64,000 nucleotides of DNA from Bathynomus jamesi (lineage: Eukaryota; Arthropoda; Malacostraca; Isopoda; Cirolanidae): contig JAJOZX010005606.1 in assembly GCA_023014485.1 (NCBI GenBank), positions 124,001 through 188,000 of the forward strand. Direction: 5' to 3'. This document shows, piece by piece, positions 10,177-19,444 of this stretch. Within the stretch, counting starts at the first letter, position 1. Each line of letters opens with the position of its first letter. The position numbers and the translations under genes are program-made. The notes beneath the pieces were generated by a model that made no database searches, was not told the DNA's origin, and saw nothing but the letters and a program-made list of their open reading frames with translations.

Positions 10177-10270
10177 CCCTTTACTGCACGGAGATCTTTT
10201 CCGAGACTGAATAAAATCGTCTGGCGTTAGCCAGATCAAAATCAGTAAAGTGACACTGGGCTGTAAAGGG
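10177..10270. mobile_element. Tiny piggyBac-type MITE (94 bp) flanked by TTAA
   Basis: TTAA at 10173-10176 and 10271-10274 flank an element starting CCCTTTACTGC and ending CTGTAAAGGG. TTAA target duplication with CCCT-type ends is the piggyBac signature. A related 62-bp element is at 62274-62335. Confidence 0.7.
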
Positions 10271-10387
10271 TTAAATGAAGTTGGAAGCTCAAGGTCAGGT
10301 AAACTGCTTGACAAGAAAGTGAACTAGATATGTTAAACTTAAATTTTGCTATTCAAAACAGGGTAATATCTGAGTAATATCTTTCAC

Positions 10388-11018
10388 AGACCGTGTATGG
10401 AACAAAGAACTCTTATGGGAAAATTAAATCCACTATAGTCCGAATAAGTAATGGTAAATGGCAAATACTATAGTTTTTTCTTTTTCATGATGTTAGCCCA
10501 ACGTGAGGAACTGGTCACTCGCAAAAAGGCCCCAAAAATATAGCTTCCCTCACCACCTATCTGCAAAGCAGATAGGATCCAGCTTTGGGACAGGATCTAG
10601 GGTTTACAGCTACGCCTAGCCTACTATATTCAGAACCTCAAATATAAGCAAAAGACTCGTTGCATTCACGTCGGATTGAATACATCAAAGAAAAAGGGGT
10701 AACTATTGTATTTTTAGCCAAAAAACCAAAACTTAAACCTCAACTGGGAAAATTGAGCGTCCACTTTTCAAGGCACATAACATGTCCGTTTCATGATAGG
10801 ATTGAACTCAGAATGGTCCCCTAAGATTTTTTATGATACACACAGACCGTGCATGGAACAAGGAATTCTTCTGGAAAATTAAATCCACTGTAGTCCGAAT
10901 AAGTAGTGGTATATGACAAATACTAGTTTTTCTTTTTCATGATGTTAGCCCAACGTGGGCAACGGGTCACTCGCAAAGAGGCCCCAAACCAGAGGTCCCT
11001 CACCAGCTATCTGCTCGA
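10388..11018. repeat. Pair of diverged ~180-bp direct repeats
   Basis: The unit at about 10388-10575 recurs at about 10845-11018 in the same orientation. Shared blocks include CAGACCGTG-ATGGAACAA, AAATTAAATCCACT, AGTCCGAATAAGTA and TTTTTCATGATGTTAGCCCA. The two are separated by about 270 bp of unrelated sequence. The second copy is followed directly by a transposase fragment, so these may be ends or subterminal repeats of the same DNA transposon. No gene recognised in them. Confidence 0.7.
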
Positions 11019-11019
11019 C

Positions 11020-11460
11020 AAGTGACGGAGTACCATAATCATCGTTTCCCTGATCGGTGGATTGGCCGTGGAGGTCCACAAGTCTGGCCACCGAGATCAC
11101 CAGACCTCACTCCACTAGATTTTTATTTGTGGGGACAAATAAGGCGATGGTGTACAAGCAAAAACTGAACAGAAGAGATGAACTGCTTCGTCGAATTATG
11201 ATGCTGCAGAACGCATACAGAACGACCCTGACAATGTTGGTGGGGTTACTCGTTCAATGTAACGACGAGTTAGAATGCGTATTCAAGCTGAAGGCTGCCA
11301 TTTTTAACATTTATTGTAGACTGAGCTGTACATACTTATTATGTGCGAACCACTCTTTACCTTCAAATACTCATAGCTCCATAACCGTTGAGAATCGGCC
11401 CCATGTTCATAAAACATTTTTGACTGGGAATGACCTCAAGAATATCTCCTGAAATATTAA
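11020..11460 (+). pseudogene. IS630/Tc1-type DDE transposase C-terminal fragment
   Basis: A plus-strand frame near 11046-11145 reads RFPDRWIGRGGP, then WPPRSPDLTPLDFYLWG. This is the conserved block around the last catalytic acid of a Tc1/IS630-related DDE transposase clade (WPxRSPDLTPLDFfLWG). Downstream codons are broken by stops, although low similarity to the terminal helices continues. The N-terminal HTH and the first two catalytic acids are not visible. The fragment ends near GTCCTGGGACACTCTG at about 11468-11483, which may be the element terminus. A different C-terminal fragment of a related clade is present at 62789-62983. Confidence 0.65.
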
Positions 11461-11542
11461 CATAAAGTCCTGGGACACTCTGTGTATATATAACTTTTTA
11501 ACTGTCACAATATTCATTATAATACCCAGCCAGCAATACTGA

Positions 11543-11728
11543 TAGTCCAGGCAATCTAGAGCAAAAATAGCTTCAACCTGGGCAAAATTGCTTCAGAAGC
11601 TTTCTAAACTGTTTCCAGCTCAGGAACCATTGCAGAATAACATATCCAAAATCCGACAAAATTGGACCTTGGGAACACCCCAAAAATGAAATTCAAAATG
11701 GCGGACTGGCAGTTTCCTACGAAATACA
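11543..11728 (+). repeat. Left terminal inverted repeat of the FEN-like element
   Basis: It pairs with 16696-16872. Collinear blocks include TAGTCCAGGCAAT, CCTGGGCAAAATTGCTTCAG, GTTTCCAGCTCAGGAACC, CCAAAATCCGACAAAATTGG and AAAATGGCGGACTGG. The left copy has about 9 extra bases between the first two blocks. Confidence 0.9.
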
Positions 11729-14700
11729 ATAAATTTTAATTTCGCTTTGTAGAGAGAGTTATGACGTTTTTCTTGATCACTAAAATGTTTTAAAACACAT
11801 TTTCGTTTCTAAATTAACCTATATGACACTAAAAATTGATTAGGCGGCTAGTATTAAACTATGACGTCACGTAATGTAAATAAAATATACTGTATGGAGT
11901 GTATGTGAGAATGGACATTGCTACATCTTTATAAACTTATATTATATACAACTCTTTAATTCCTACTACCCACTATCAAATCTGCGTATTTGTGCTTGTC
12001 ATTTTCTTTAAAACTGTTATTATGTACTCCTTTTAAATACTGCAACACAGTTTATTAATTTGTGTACGGCTGACTCGGTGTGCGTCCGCCTTCAAGAATG
12101 CAGACCCCTGAAGAATTGTGCGTGATTTGTAAGGAGAAATTGGACAGCGGACAGGAAGTGGTTCACATCTCGCAAAAAGGAGCAGATGGTATAAATGCAT
12201 CCAGCCGCAGCTGTGGAAGCGATGTTGTTGCAACAGCTGGAATAAGTGTTCACGTTGTATGTAGGAAAAGGTTTACGGATAAAAAGACCATTGAAATAAA
12301 GAAGCGACAGACCGCAGCCGAGGCAATACCAAGGAAAAGTGCTCGTTTTTGAATACGCATTTTCCAGTGCTACTCACTGTTTGTTTTGTGATACCTTTGT
12401 GGACTTTTTTCCAAACACAAACCAAAATCAGAGCATGTCAAAATAAGAACTACAGAGTTCTCCGAAACCATAAAAAGGTGCTGTGAAAGCCGCTGCGATG
12501 AATGGTCGTTTAATGTAAAAGGCCGTCTGGAGTATTATTTTCGTGATCTTCCTGCTGCAGATTGTGTCTACCATCACACCTGCAGCGTAAATTTTCGAAG
12601 TGGAAAAAACATTCCTCTCGCATACTCCTCCGACGATCATGATTCGAAGAAAGGGAGACCAACTAATGAAGAGCAACACCAAGCATTCCTTCAGACCTGT
12701 GCTTACCTGGAAGAGAATGATGATGAACAACTGTTGATTGGAGACCTAATTTCCAAAATGGAGGAATATCTTCAAGGAAGTCAGAGCTCTGTCTACGAAC
12801 GCAGGCACATGAAGAGAAAGCTTTTAGAACGTTACGGAGACAAGATCATAATATCAGGTGAAAGTGGGAAGGCAGATGTAGTAACACTACGAGAGACAGC
12901 TAATGAAATTCTTATAGATTATCACAAAAAGTCGAAAGAATGTGATATAGATATAGAGCTACAGAAGATTTACCTAGTAGAAGCTGCTGCAAAAATAATC
13001 AGAAGTGATATCAAGTCTGTCGACTCGCCTAGAAAAGATGTGTATCCATCTCCAAATGACATCACTGCAGAAAGTGCTCTTGATTACATTCCCAACAGTC
13101 TGAAATTGCTATTATCAAAGCATTTGCGGGACAGGATGCTTCAAGAAAAATAGGTGCAATTGGGCAGAGCATTATGCAAGCAACCCGTCCTAGAGGATTA
13201 CTATGTCCACTACAGATCGGTTTGTCGGTTCAGCTACACCACAACTTTAGGTCAAGGTACCTTATTGACGTTCTCCATCAGCTGGGTTACTGTTCGTCGT
13301 ATGCAGAAGTAACAAGATTCGAAAGAAACGCGGCGCTGGCAAGTGGGTCTGGCTCTTTTACTGTTGATGAAAACACTGCAGTCCTTCTAGCAGCAGATAA
13401 CGTCGATCATGATGTCTGCACTTTGGATGGGAAGAATACCTTTCATGGAATGGGTATGATTGCCGCAATAACTCCGAAGATCAAGATCCACCCTTCTATT
13501 CACAGGCGTAATGTTGGTGACAATGACATTAAGAAGATTGCAACCGTTGACATTAGGGAATATAGACACGCGAGAAGCATGTTGAGGGACATCTCATTCC
13601 GCGAACTTCCAGTACCCACTGCCACCATAAGTCGACTTAGTCTTCTCTGGCAGATATCTTCAGCAGAAAGATCAGGTCCAAGTTGGTCCGGAACAATGCA
13701 GGCAATTCACGGTGGATCAAGTGTCTCACATCCAGGTGTGGCGTCGATCACGTTCCTTCCCATCATAGATATGTCGCCAACTGACATGACCTGCATATTT
13801 TCGACATTACTATATTTGAGCAAGATAGCACGCGATCAAAAAGTCCCATGCATTATTACCTTTGATCAGCCTTTGTTCTGGAAAGCTTCCCAAATCATCA
13901 ATGAACAGAGAGACCTGCAGGACATTGTTTTAATGCTGGGATCATTTCACACTCTGATGAATCTTTTGGGAGCAGTCGGTACTCTTATGAATGGTTCAGG
14001 ATTGTCTGAAGTACTTCAAGAAATATACGGACCAAATGCCGTGCAACACATGATGTCTGGAAAAGCTGTTTCAAGAGCGATACGTGGTCATATGATAGTA
14101 GATGCAGCTCTTAGTACCTTACTAGTCGCAGACGTTTTCCCTCGTAATGAAGATGGAACTCCTCATGACCTCCATAAGGAAGCTTGTGACCTGCTCGACG
14201 ATGTTATGACCGCCAAACAATCAGTTGAGGATGTGGAATCTTCGAATGCATTGTCTCAGATTGCTACCACTTTGGATGCGAAGAAAACTGACCTACAATC
14301 TACTTCGCAAACAAGTCAACTCTGGTTGGAATATCAGCGAATGATCAACATTGCACGTTCCTTGATAACAGCAGACAGAACCGGCTCGTGGGATTTGCAC
14401 TTGCAAGCTATGCTGGATACCATCCCCATAATTGCAGCAGCCGGACATCACAATTACCTGAAATCGATATACCTGTACCTGCAGAAAATGTTAAGTTTGC
14501 CTTCTGAAATCCAGCCGTTAACAAAATGTTCCAGGAAGGTAAGTTTGTGGTAAGAAGAAGCGACAGATTATGGGCCGGACTCGGCACAGACCTGGTGATA
14601 GAACATGTACTAATGCGTTCCCTGAAAAGCAGAGGGGACTGACACGCGGAAGTGGATTTACAGACATCCAAAGGACAACGTGGCTCTTTTCTATACCTCT

Positions 14701-15179
14701 GTGTTCCACTTATAACTTAGCAATGCAGGAATACACCAGAGTTTTGTTGGAAAGTAGTGAACAGCACAAGGAAATGAGGGGAAGTAGACAAATCAGGGAC
14801 AGTAATGACATGAAGAAAGTACTTGAACGTCTGGAATCCTTATCCCCATTCCATTCTACCTCGGGTCTCTGCAACATTGTAACAGGGCTAACTGCTGATC
14901 CTGGAGTTAACGTTCATCAATTGCATTCAATCGGTACGAACATTGTCGTAAAAAATGATTGGGAAACAAGCCTTTACATATTCTGCCAAAAGATCTGACA
15001 AAGTGAAAACACTAGGATCTGCTTCTGCCGTTGTGATCACTGATGCTTCAGATATAGAAGTAGATCCTGCACTACTGTTTCAGAGAATGATGACTGTTGC
15101 CACTGGCGGAGACATGAATCTTGAAGATGTCATGTGTTACGAACTGTGTGCATATCCTCCTGCATTGTTCGAATCACGA

Positions 15180-16010
15180 AGTATCTTGAGGAAACCCGAT
15201 AAGTCTCAGCTAGCTCATGCAATAATCAAATACACTGACACTTTACGCATGGAAGAAGTTCAAGAAATTCAGTGCACAGACCAGTACGTATTGGATGGTG
15301 GATCTCTACTACATCGTGTTTCCTGGCGTCAAGATGAAACATATGACAGCATCGCCAACTCATATGCCGATTTCACTCTGAAAACATATGGAAAAACAAT
15401 CATTGTTTTTGATGGCTATAGCAGCTCTCCTACGATCAAGGACATGACCCACAGAAGACGCAGCACCAAGACAAGCAGAAATGTGAATCTCAGTCCAAGC
15501 ATGAAGTTTGTTGGCCAGAAGGAACACTTCTTGGCTAATGAAAACAACAAGCAAGCATTTATTTCCTCGTAGGTGAGATGTTGAAGAAGCACGGGTGTAC
15601 TGTTCACAACGCAGATGGGGATGCTGATGTGGACATCGTTCGTGCAGCAGTTTCCTCATCAGAAAATGCAACTACAACAGTAATAGGGGAAGACACCGAC
15701 TTGCTGATTCTCCTTCTGTACCATGCCAAGGACAGTGGTTTCAAGTTGTACTATCGCAGCGATATAAGACGAGGACCATCTCCTAATCCTGTGTATGATA
15801 TTCTCAGCATTCAATCATTGTTAGGCAATGACATCTGCAAATATCTCCTGTTTGTGCATGCTTTCACGGGCTGTGATAGCACATCCAGAATTTTTTCGAT
15901 CGGTAAAGCCAAAGCATTCGACACACTGATGAAGGTGGCTGAACTCCGTTCAGTTGCAAATACATTCTGTTCTGATTGTTGCCAACACTCTGACATTGAA
16001 GCCGCTGGAA
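15180..16010 (+). other. FEN1/XPG-like (Rad2-family) nuclease region within the 12.1-16.5 kb gene
   Basis: All acidic positions expected of a flap-endonuclease-type PIN nuclease can be lined up in order. The first is YVLDGGSLLHR (FEN1 D34 position), followed by IIVFDGYSSSPTIK with a basic THRRRS tail (D86 and the Lys/Arg gateway). Next come the acid pair region HNADGDADVDIV (E158/E160, here aspartates), VIGEDTDLLILL (D179/D181, same E-D-x-D as FEN1), and FTGCDSTSRIFSIGKAKAFD (D233 and the helix-two-turn-helix G-I/S-G-K). A frame break at about 15562 lies between the second and third blocks. The family acts on branched DNA (flaps, 5' overhangs); role in this element unknown. Confidence 0.8.
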
Positions 16011-16302
16011 GAAAGGCAATGCTTCTGTTGTATGGCTGCAAAACACTTGAATCCACTAACGCACTACGTCATCGAATGTTAGTTGAAAAGGTAGCTACAG
16101 CTAAATCTTTTGTTACACCCGAACGTTTGCCACCTACCGATGCGTCCACAAGTACCACAGCTTTCGCACATACTTTCAAATACTAATCTGGAAGTCTACA
16201 GAAGAGAAGATCGATGCAGAACAGTGGGGTTGGTATGTAAAGAATAATTCCTACTACCCTACAGCCTGCGACAAGCCACCAGCTCCAAATTATCTACTCA
16301 AC

Positions 16303-16464
16303 ATGATCCGCTGCTCCTGCAAGACGAAATGTGCTACTTCAAGATGTGGATGCAAGCGTAATGGAATGCCCTGTTCAGCCGCTTGTGGCGAGTGCCAAAT
16401 CAGTGGTTGCGATAACAACCCAAGTACCGGTAATCTATCCGATGATAGTGATGAAGAGGATTAA
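16303..16464 (+). other. C-terminal CXC (tesmin/TSO1-like) cysteine module
   Basis: From the methionine codon at 16303 the frame reads MIRCSCKTKCATSRCGCKRN, then GMPCSAACGECQISGCDN and an acidic tail SDDSDEED before the stop. The spacing C-x-C-x3-C-x4-5-C-x-C, followed by C-x3-C-x2-C-x4-C, matches one CXC repeat, a zinc- and DNA-binding fold. It sits in the same frame as about 100 nt upstream (WGWYVKNN). A CXC module at the end of the protein would be a plausible terminal-repeat binding domain. Confidence 0.75.
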
Positions 16465-16695
16465 TTTCTGTATGTTTGTGACCAGGTATCACTTCTTCTG
16501 TAATGAACATAACTTGAAACTGGGAAAAAAATAATTGTTGTATTATTGATTATAAAAATCTGTAAAAAGCTATATAACATTATATTTGCGTAATAACTGG
16601 TTGTGTTGTATATTGTTGAATTATTTAAAACATTACAACTGAAAGAAAAAGCATCAAATGTATCTCTATAAATAAAAGCGTAAATTATATATATA

Positions 16696-16872
16696 TTTTT
16701 TTTCGTAGGAAACATCCAGTCCGCCATTTTGAATTTCATTTTTGGGGTGTTCCCGGAGTCCAATTTTGTCGGATTTTGGATATGTTATTCGGCAATGGTT
16801 CCTGAGCTGGAAACAGTTTAGAAAGCTTCTGAAGCAATTTTGCCCAGGTCTAACTACAAATTGCCTGGACTA
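16696..16872 (-). repeat. Right terminal inverted repeat of the FEN-like element
   Basis: Reverse complement of 11543-11728 with few substitutions. It begins TTTCGTAGGAAAC internally and ends at CCTGGACTA. Confidence 0.9.
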
Positions 16873-17207
16873 TGAGGGTAAATCATAGAAAACAGACTTC
16901 CCGCAACCCTCAGTACATAGAAATATTATCTTCTTTTGTCTTAAATCACAAAAAAAAGAACTTCTGAAGACCATTCCTTCTATCTAAAGAAGTTACGTAT
17001 CATTAAAAGAAATTATTATATCATGAGCCAAGAAGCTTTGATACCCAAAAGAAGAAAAACTTCCCCTAGAATGCACCCTCAAAAAAAAGTTATAAGTTCT
17101 AAATTCAGAAGGTTTTATTTTGAGTGATATTTATTTGATTTTTTAAGATAATTTTTTTTCAGGCGTTATTGCAGGTTATAGATAGATGGTTCTCTGGGCC
17201 CTAAAAA

Positions 17208-18058
17208 AAAAAATATATATGCTGCAAATCCACAAGGAAAAAGAAAAACGATTCCAAGGCCTTTCGTGTATTCAAAGCTACACCTCGTCAGGGAATGAAG
17301 TTAAAAGGCGAGAAGCCCATATATATATACAATGTACAGGAAAAACAAAACAATTAGCACATACTTAACAAGGGTTAATGAGAGGCAAAAGAAATTTTAA
17401 CATGATATCGTCAATTTTATAAGTCCCCGAGCTGTTATTGAAATTGTTTTTAAAATGAATAAATGCACATTCTAGAATATTTCGTTCTATTATATCTCTG
17501 TTTTTAACAAGCGCTTTAGAACTATCCCACTTGATGCTATGGTTACATCTATACATATGGTTAAATAAAGCATTGGAAGTACTAGCTGTTCTACAAGCAT
17601 ATTTATGCTGTTTTACCCTAATATCTAACGTTTTACCGGTTTGGCCTATATATACTGAGTTACATTGTGTACATCCGATCGAATACACACAACCAACAAC
17701 ATTATCAGGGCTATTCTTTATTAGGCGTGATTTAACAGTATTATTATACTTAAAGATTACAGTAATGCCAATTGCTTTAAGTACAGTTGGAAGGTATTGA
17801 AAATTAACATGGTAAGGTAGGCTAAGGATATTTTTACGCTGAAATTCCTTTACAATTACATTATTATAATACCTATTCTTGGCTTTCTTAAGACAGTTAT
17901 CTAAAAATGAAATAGGATAACATAATTTAGTACCAATATTCATGATATTGCATAACTCGGAATCTAAAAATTCAGGACTGACAACTCTCAATGCTCGAAG
18001 AAACATAGCAGAGAAAATAGAGGATTTAATCGAAGGATGATGGTCAGAATAAAAATGC
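17208..18058 (-). mobile_element. Penelope-like retroelement copy B, 5'-truncated, minus strand
   Basis: Contains the 3' part of a Penelope-like element: the RT thumb/linker, the complete GIY-YIG module, the hammerhead-like motif and the 3' tail, which adjoins an A-rich/(TA) tract at about 17200-17220. It meets copy C head to head at about 18058, where the bases CACGTAAG fit both copies (junction microhomology). Arms B and C are nearly identical, forming an inverted repeat with a ~490-bp spacer. Confidence 0.9.
17251..17297 (-). ncRNA. Hammerhead-ribozyme-like motif, Penelope copy B
   Basis: Minus-strand reading: ATTCC, CTGACGA, G, GTGTA, 8-nt loop, TACAC, GAAA, GGCC, TT, GGAAT. Stem I and stem II each have five Watson-Crick pairs; stem III is at most three pairs. 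Identical in arrangement to 19324-19370. Confidence 0.65.
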
Positions 18059-18060
18059 AC
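17365..18060 (-). CDS. Penelope-like protein C-terminus with GIY-YIG endonuclease
   Basis: An open 231-residue frame (apparent start MHFYSDHHPSIK is internal to the full protein, because the 5' part is truncated). Residues 1-115 are the RT thumb/linker (FLRALRVVSPEFLDSE, then LPYHVNFQYLP). Residues about 125-165 form the GIY-YIG core: NVVGCVYSIGCTQCNSVYIG, then QTGKTLDIRVKQHK. The CxxC within the core (GCTQC) and the following His-rich region (HMYRCNH) are typical of endonuclease-positive Penelope elements. The distal conserved glutamate is likely in ERNILECAF. The endonuclease nicks target DNA for insertion. No RT catalytic box is present in this copy, so it is a relic, although the frame is uninterrupted. 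Confidence 0.85.
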   Translation of the reverse strand: MHFYSDHHPSIKSSIFSAMFLRALRVVSPEFLDSELCNIMNIGTKLCYPISFLDNCLKKAKNRYYNNVIVKEFQRKNILSLPYHVNFQYLPTVLKAIGITVIFKYNNTVKSRLIKNSPDNVVGCVYSIGCTQCNSVYIGQTGKTLDIRVKQHKYACRTASTSNALFNHMYRCNHSIKWDSSKALVKNRDIIERNILECAFIHFKNNFNNSSGTYKIDDIMLKFLLPLINPC

Positions 18061-18429
18061 GTAAGCTTCGATGTATGCTCGCTATTCACAAAAGTCCCTG
18101 TTGATGACCTACTTGATTTCTTAAAAGATAAGATTTCTGAATATTCTTTCCCTGTTCAACACAACACTCTTATTGAGTTAATTAAGCTGTGTGTCAAAGA
18201 TTGTAAATTTCAGTTTGAAAATAAGTTTTATGTTATGTCGTTTGGATTGGCTATGGGAAATCCCCTTTCACCTGTACTAGCTAATTTATATATGGAATTT
18301 TTTGAAAGTAGAATTTTGCCTACGATTGTTAATTTTAACCTGGTTTGGTACAGGTATATAAATGATATTTTATGCCTTTGGCCTAATAATTTGGATGTGC
18401 ACTTATTTCTTGGTAGCTCAACAATTTAG
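18061..18429 (+). pseudogene. Penelope RT palm/fingers fragment with D-to-N catalytic change
   Basis: About 120 codons of Penelope-type reverse transcriptase: motif A FDVCSLFTKVP, motif B-like FGLAMGNPLSPVLAN, and motif C WYRYINDIL. In a functional enzyme motif C carries two adjacent aspartates that bind Mg2+; the first is asparagine here (codon AAT; copy A has GAT). The frame ends at a TAG just downstream. The 5' third of the protein is missing because of the head-to-head junction with copy B. Confidence 0.85.
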
Positions 18430-18560
18430 CCCCATCTATTAAGTTTACAGTTGAAAAAGAAAATGAGGGAAGCCTATCTTTTCTTGATCTAAAAATTTGG
18501 AGATGCTCTAATCAGTTCAAATATGAAGTCTACCGTAAGCCTACTAATAATAACTCTTAC

Positions 18561-19256
18561 GTGCATTTTTATTCTGACCATCATCCTTCGATTAAATCCT
18601 CTATTTTCTCTGCTATGTTTCTTCGAGCATTGAGAGTTGTCAGTCCTGAATTTTTAGATTCCGAGTTATGCAATATCATGAATATTGGTACTAAATTATG
18701 TTATCCTATTTCATTTTTAGATAACTGTCTTAAGAAAGCCAAGAATAGGTATTATAATAATGTAATTGTAAAGGAATTTCAGCGTAAAAATATCCTTAGC
18801 CTACCTTACCATGTTAATTTTCAATACCTTCCAACTGTACTTAAAGCAATTGGCATTAATGTAATCTTTAAGTATAATAATACTGTTAAATCACGCCTAA
18901 TAAAGAATAGCCCTGATAATGTTGTTGGTTGTGTGTATTCGATCGGATGTACACAATGTAACTCAGTATATATAGGCCAAACCGGTAAAACGTTAAATAT
19001 TAGGGTAAAACAGCATTAATATGCTTGTAGAACAGCTAGTACTTCCAATGCTTTATTTAACCATATGTATAGATGTAACCATAGCATCAAGTGGGATAGT
19101 TCTAAAGCGCTTGTTAAAAACAGAGATATAATAGAACGAAATATTCTAGAATGTGCATTTATTCATTTTAAAAACAATTTCAATAACAGCTCGGGGACTT
19201 ATAAAATTGACGATATCATGTTAAAATTTCTTTTGCCTCTCATTAACCCTTGTTAA
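18561..19256 (+). pseudogene. Penelope linker and GIY-YIG endonuclease, one stop
   Basis: This is the plus-strand twin of the ORF at 17365-18060. It reads openly from MHFYSDHHPSIK to KTLNIRVKQH, is cut by a TAA at 19017-19019 (the homologous codon in copy B is AAA, lysine), and then resumes in the same frame from YACRTAS to the stop at 19254. All GIY-YIG landmarks seen in copy B are present on either side of the stop. A single substitution therefore accounts for the break. Confidence 0.85.
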
Positions 19257-19323
19257 GTATGTGCTAATTGTTTTGTTTTTCCTGTACGTTGTATATATAT
19301 ATGGGCTTCACGCCTTTTAACTT

Positions 19324-19370
19324 CATTCCCTGACGAGGTGTAGCTTTGAATACACGAAAGGCCTTGGAAT
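19324..19370 (+). ncRNA. Hammerhead-ribozyme-like motif, Penelope copy C
   Basis: ATTCC (stem I), CTGACGA (core), G, GTGTA / TACAC (stem II, loop GCTTTGAA), GAAA (core), GGCC (minimal stem III), TT (cleavage position), GGAAT (stem I return). In copies A-C the paired stems are conserved, while the stem II loop differs between A and B/C (CTTCTGAA versus GCTTTGAA). Confidence 0.65.
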
Positions 19371-19444
19371 CGTTTTCTTTTTCCTTGTGGGTTTGCAGCA
19401 TTCATTCATTTCACGTGTTTTATTGTGAAATTCATCCCATATAT

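Larger units (their letters stand above)
12098..16464 (+). pseudogene. Multidomain nuclease protein (Cys/His N-terminus, RNase-H-like middle, FEN1/XPG-like nuclease, CXC), frameshifted
   Basis: The start is taken at ATG 12098; an upstream GTG frame has no support. Coding continues in changing frames to the stop at 16462-16464, about 1,400 codons. The N-terminal part (12098-12355) has LCVICKEKL, then VHVVCRKRFT, a treble-clef-like Cys/His pattern. A second cysteine cluster lies at 12375-12640 (CLFC, CCESRC, HHTC). The middle (13150-14530) contains AADNVDHD, then ITFDQPLFWKA, LGSFHTLMNLLG and LSEVLQEIYG; the spaced acidic residues suggest an RNase-H-type fold, which is an inference. A FEN1-like nuclease follows at about 15180-16010, then a CXC module. 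Frame breaks occur near 12352, 12437, 13150, 14530-14640, 14990, 15562 and 16184. Similar proteins are multicopy in many invertebrates, from memory only. Confidence 0.75.
11543..16872 (+). mobile_element. 5.33-kb TIR element carrying a FEN1-like nuclease/CXC gene; superfamily not recognised
   Basis: The left terminus TAGTCCAGGCAAT (11543) is mirrored by ATTGCCTGGACTA ending at 16872. The inverted repeats extend about 175-185 bp with few mismatches (11543-11728 versus 16696-16872). A candidate 3-bp target duplication TGA lies at 11540-11542 and 16873-16875. One long plus-strand gene, broken by about seven frame changes, fills the interior from 12098 to 16464. There is no other gene. I do not recognise the TIR or the protein as belonging to a named DNA transposon superfamily. 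The structure (long TIRs, short duplication, one large nuclease-bearing ORF) is that of an autonomous class II element that has since decayed. Confidence 0.8.
18059..19444 (+). mobile_element. Penelope-like retroelement copy C, 5'-truncated, RT catalytic mutation
   Basis: It starts in the RT (VSFDVCSLFTKVP) and runs through SFGLAMGNPLSPVLANLYME and the catalytic box to the GIY-YIG domain, hammerhead-like motif and tail ending in CATCCCATATATATATAT. The catalytic box reads YINDIL where copy A has YIDDIL, so the first catalytic aspartate is lost. A stop at 18427 separates RT from linker and another at 19017 interrupts the GIY-YIG frame. Dead copy, near-identical to copy B over their shared ~850 bp. 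Confidence 0.9.

Noticed and set aside
13144..13153. Programmed frameshift at an A-run
   Set aside because: The gene has about seven frame breaks, most without a slippery sequence; decay or indels explain all of them.
14532..14545. GGAAGGTAAGT as an intron donor in the FEN-like gene
   Set aside because: It matches a 5' splice consensus, but coding similarity continues through it in the neighbouring frame with no acceptor needed, so a frameshift is the simpler reading.
17208..19444. Single twin-primed Penelope insertion
   Set aside because: Both arms contain the element 3' end, which one twin-primed RNA would not give.
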